Source: Scatophagus argus
Lineage: Eukaryota; Chordata; Actinopteri; Scatophagidae
Length of the DNA: 64,000 nt
NCBI RefSeq assembly: GCF_020382885.2
Contig: NC_058513.1
Location: 12,363,641 to 12,427,640 of the forward strand
Reading direction: 5' to 3'
The notes beneath the pieces are model-generated. The model ran no database searches, was not told where the DNA came from, and worked only from the letters and a program-made list of their open reading frames with translations. A program made the position numbers and the translations under genes. This document shows positions 50,986 through 64,000 of this stretch, piece by piece; the stretch's first letter is position 1, and every line of letters starts with the position of its first letter.

Positions 50986-51939
50986 TCTAACATATCAACC
51001 TCATGGAAAAAGTAAATGGATCACCAGATACTTAGGGGACATCATCTGGTAACTATCTGGTGAACAAGCGCAGAAAACAAAATAAACTTTGGCACTTGAC
51101 AATCACAAAACAACTATAATAAAAAGAGGACCTTCATATACTGTAATGCTTCATCAAGGACGTTTAGGATTGCAGGGGAAAGATTTTTGTTAACATTTTC
51201 TTCTGCAAATCTGACAAAATGGTGGAAACAAGAAAATGTTACTACTAGCAAATTCTCTGTCTTCTGTGTGAAAACATCCTGGTATAATGAACTATCAGAC
51301 AAAATTCAATCAAATCTTATTCCCATTATGATTCATAAACAGGCCTCTTAATTTATTTGAGAAAAAAACAACACTAAAATTTAACATTCAGTTCGTCCAA
51401 TCGTTTCTCATTGTTGCTGCTACGCTTCTCACTGACTTGCTCTTGACTTTTGAATTGGTTGCATCACATCTAGCAAACAACAAGAATTCAGCATGGTTTG
51501 TTTATGCTAATCCTGTTGGTGCTAAATTACAATATTTAACTGTGCTGACTTGTTCTCAGCCTCACACAAAGTAAATTCGTGCAGCTTCTTCTTGCTTACA
51601 AATACATACATATTGGATTGGATCTTTTATGGATGATGTACTTTTGGCCGGGGCCCAATTAGTGATGTCACTACAGGAGTCCTCCATCCACTCTGTGTTG
51701 AGTAGTTGTTTTACCTGCAATTTCTTAGCATTCCACTGATAAAAAAGACACCCTTTGCCAAAATTAATTTCGAGAAATAAAATTAATAAGTAGGTCATTT
51801 GTCCCTTCATATAACATTAACTTGTGTTGTTTTTTTGTACCTTCTTGTTTCACTGACTGCATTTACTTCTCTCAACCAGAAGGTGGCACCAGCTGCTCGT
51901 CCTTATTGAGATTAAGAGAAAACGAAAGAAAAGAATTAA

Positions 51940-52283
51940 AGAATTACTTTATTGGCAGTATATATATATTTACATACACACACTGAATTCATCTTCTGCA
52001 TTTGACCCATCCTTAGTTGAACACACACATGCAACACCTGGCAAATTACATGCAGTGAAACACACACAGGAGCAGTGGGCAGCATCAAGCGCCCGGGGAG
52101 CATATTGGGGGGTTAAGTGCCTTGCTCAAGGGCACATCAGTCAGCTATGGGGGAGGGGAGCATTTTTCGCATTAATCACTCCACCACACCCAAATTGTTC
52201 CTGCCCGTCTGGTAGGGGAATTGAACCGGTGACCCTCCGATCACAAGCCGCTTCTCCAACCTCATTGCCAACTGGGCCACAAT
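51940..52283 (-). mobile_element. tRNA-derived SINE
   Basis: On the - strand the element starts with a tRNA-like head. A box A (tggcccagttgg) lies at 52279-52268 and a box B (ggttcaattcc) at 52227-52217, the internal RNA polymerase III promoter. A middle region follows (gtgcccttgagcaaggcact), then a tail ending in A/T-rich repeats near 51940-51970. The spacing of the boxes fits a tRNA, but there is no foldable complete tRNA with an anticodon arm, so it is a retroposon rather than a functional tRNA gene. It contains no protein gene and would depend on a LINE for movement. Confidence 0.75.
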
Positions 52284-53549
52284 GAAGAACTTTGTATTAC
52301 AAACTTTTCATCAACATATTGAGCAACAGTAAAATGTTTCAGTCGCTATGTGCTTTAATAAAGCATCCAGTTGAACGAGATTGTCTGCCTCAATATGTTT
52401 TTTGTATTACAAATTCAAGATGTATGATGTTGAGAACAAACTCTGTTTGCACTGCTGTCAGGTTATTGTCCCACCTTCACACAGCAGCACGGACCTGTCT
52501 TATCAGCCCTACAGGAAGTGGAGATGGGTAGACCACCTATCTTGAGGAGTCCTCACAGGCTCACATTCCAGCATGGACACACAGGATGGCCTTGTCAGTA
52601 ACCGGAGAGCCAATGAAATGGCAGGCCATCTTTGATGTCTATATTCAGGATGGACTCTGCACTCCAGTGCTTTTAGTTGACTTTTGAGAGATGCAGGATG
52701 AAATATATTTGGTGCTAGCATCTTGCTATTTTTGCAGTATCAAGGTATCATATTTACTTAATAAAATAGCTGGGTTAATAAAATTAGGTGTCTGTGGTGG
52801 AGATGACTCTGTGAAACTGCAAAGTTGAGTAAATGAAATGGAATCCTAATCACTTATCTTTCAGTGTGTTTGGTATAATGACCCGTTATATAAAAAGAAA
52901 GCCTATCAGCCCCTTGTATGTTTACTCAAGAGTTCAAACAGAGTAACTTCCTTGATTCTTTCTTTTTGGACTCTTCCTTTTTAGGAAACACGCTGCTGCC
53001 TTGCAGTCCCTCTTGGGATTCTGTGGGAATTCCTTAGCTGGTTTGCTTGGCAGTTGGTTTTCAATCCTTAAATATTGTTATTTCAGTGTGTGAGATGGGG
53101 AAGGAGAAGGAACTGAAAAAATGTGCCATGTTGCCCTAGGACATTTTGACAAAGCTATGTCCAGGGTGTGTAAACAATTGTGTGTGGTTGGGGTCTTCTA
53201 TAAATGTCATTGGAATTCAGTCTCTTATTTTGAAACACTTCAATTGGCAAAGTGACATAAATGGGCTTGAAGAGTGCTCTGATTTGCTTGTACATCATCC
53301 TAATCCTATTGCATCATAATGAAGATACATGTTCATACAGACTGTACAGAACAATTCATTGTTATCCTTTACGGATATATTTTGGGAAATAAGTTTTAAG
53401 TTATTAGGAAAATCGTGTTATATCCCATTTTTTACCTCCCTCCATCAGTCACTGCTCCCGTTTCTGTGCTCAAGGTGCATAACGCCTGTATGACTCGTTA
53501 TTTTACAGCGGCTGGAATCTACTCCTCACAAACAGTACAGACATATTTC
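52284..53549. other. Intergenic upstream of vcl
   Basis: About 1.3 kb without a supported exon or repeat. The open frame on the - strand at 52509-52721 shows no family features. Confidence 0.4.
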
Positions 53550-53559
53550 CCTTTTTAGG
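53550..53559 (+). promoter_or_regulatory. CArG box (SRF site) upstream of vcl
   Basis: CCTTTTTAGG is a perfect CC(A/T)6GG match, about 400 bases before the vinculin ATG and roughly 200 before the likely transcription start. Vinculin is a known target of SRF with MRTF, which makes the match meaningful, but binding is inferred. Confidence 0.6.
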
Positions 53560-53599
53560 GCATGAGAATCTATTACGTAATTTAGGGAGCACTCGGGTC

Positions 53600-53800
53600 T
53601 CTAGCAAACTCGGCTCTACTGAAACGGGCGGTGCTGGCTGAGACAGAGCGGCATCCCGATCGTCCAATCAGACGCCATAAAACTTGCCATTCCATTCCTT
53701 GATTGGTTAGAGGGTGGGCACACGTGGATGACGTTTAGGTTGCTCGCGCTCTCTGTCGGGCAGAGAGTTTTTTTACGTTGATGGTTTCACGGGAGTAGTT
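53600..53800 (+). promoter_or_regulatory. vcl proximal promoter
   Basis: CpG-richer than its surroundings. It holds a CCAAT box at 53664-53668, an inverted CCAAT (ATTGG) at 53702-53706, an E-box CACGTG at 53721-53726 and a CRE-like TGACGT at 53729-53734. No TATA box is seen. The start site is probably near 53750-53800. Confidence 0.55.
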
Positions 53801-53936
53801 GTAGTCTTCATACCGGAGCGTGAAACTGTCCTGGGGAGAAAGAAAGGCTATCTGGACTGTTTAAGGCTTTAGTTCCGGGAGTCTGGAGAAAACTGCTTTA
53901 GGTGGTAGGGGATTTATTTGTATTTCTCTTGGATAG

Positions 53937-64000
<10,064 letters not shown>

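Noticed and set aside
52210-52283. A true tRNA gene on the - strand
   Set aside because: Boxes A and B are present, but the arms do not make a full cloverleaf with an anticodon loop, and the sequence continues into a SINE body and tail.

Overview
The window looks like nuclear DNA from a ray-finned (teleost) fish, probably a percomorph-type genome. The genes are split into short exons with GT-AG introns and match vertebrate families. Introns in the housekeeping genes are mostly 80-800 bp. The repeats are of fish type: a PIF/Harbinger element, a tRNA-derived SINE, Tc1/mariner-like and hAT-like relics, and long (GA)n and (GT)n runs. I see no operon, phage, plasmid, CRISPR, rRNA or true tRNA gene. 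The species assignment is inference from these traits.

Layout. (1) 2.2-6.3 kb, + strand: coasy, the bifunctional phosphopantetheine adenylyltransferase / dephospho-CoA kinase, nine coding exons. (2) 15.2-8.1 kb, - strand: a compact myosin light chain kinase (Ig, Ig, FN3, kinase, calmodulin-binding segment, telokin-like Ig), 17 coding exons, 867 residues, mylk5-like. (3) 15.25-20.3 kb: no gene seen. (4) 20.3-24.1 kb, + strand: a CD63-like tetraspanin, seven coding exons. (5) 25.4-27.6 kb, + strand: pus3, tRNA pseudouridine synthase, six coding exons. (6) 28.39-31.18 kb: a complete but mutated PIF/Harbinger DNA transposon with a 3-bp CAG duplication, carrying wrecked Myb-like and HARBI1-like genes. 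It appears to lie in the 5' non-coding intron of the next gene. (7) 31.9-33.6 kb, + strand: dcakd, a second dephospho-CoA kinase-type gene, four coding exons. (8) 33.6-43.5 kb: no gene seen. (9) 47.4-43.5 kb, - strand: a C1q-like secreted synaptic organiser, best c1ql1, two coding exons. (10) 47.4-53.5 kb: no gene seen, one tRNA-derived SINE. (11) 53.5-64 kb, + strand: promoter, first coding exon and most of a long first intron of vinculin (vcl), which runs off the window.

How the genes relate. coasy and dcakd both carry a dephospho-CoA kinase P-loop domain, so two genes linked to the last step of CoA synthesis lie within about 26 kb. dcakd next to c1ql1 is a conserved vertebrate neighbourhood (human 17q21), whereas pus3 (human 11q) and vcl (human 10q) are not neighbours there in mammals. 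The MLCK and vinculin genes both act on actomyosin and adhesion, but nothing in the sequence shows that they are co-regulated. I found no unknown multi-gene system. The most unusual structures are the Harbinger element with stacked internal copies of its terminal repeat, a possible alternative N-terminus on the C1q-like gene, and an unassigned open frame in vcl intron 1.
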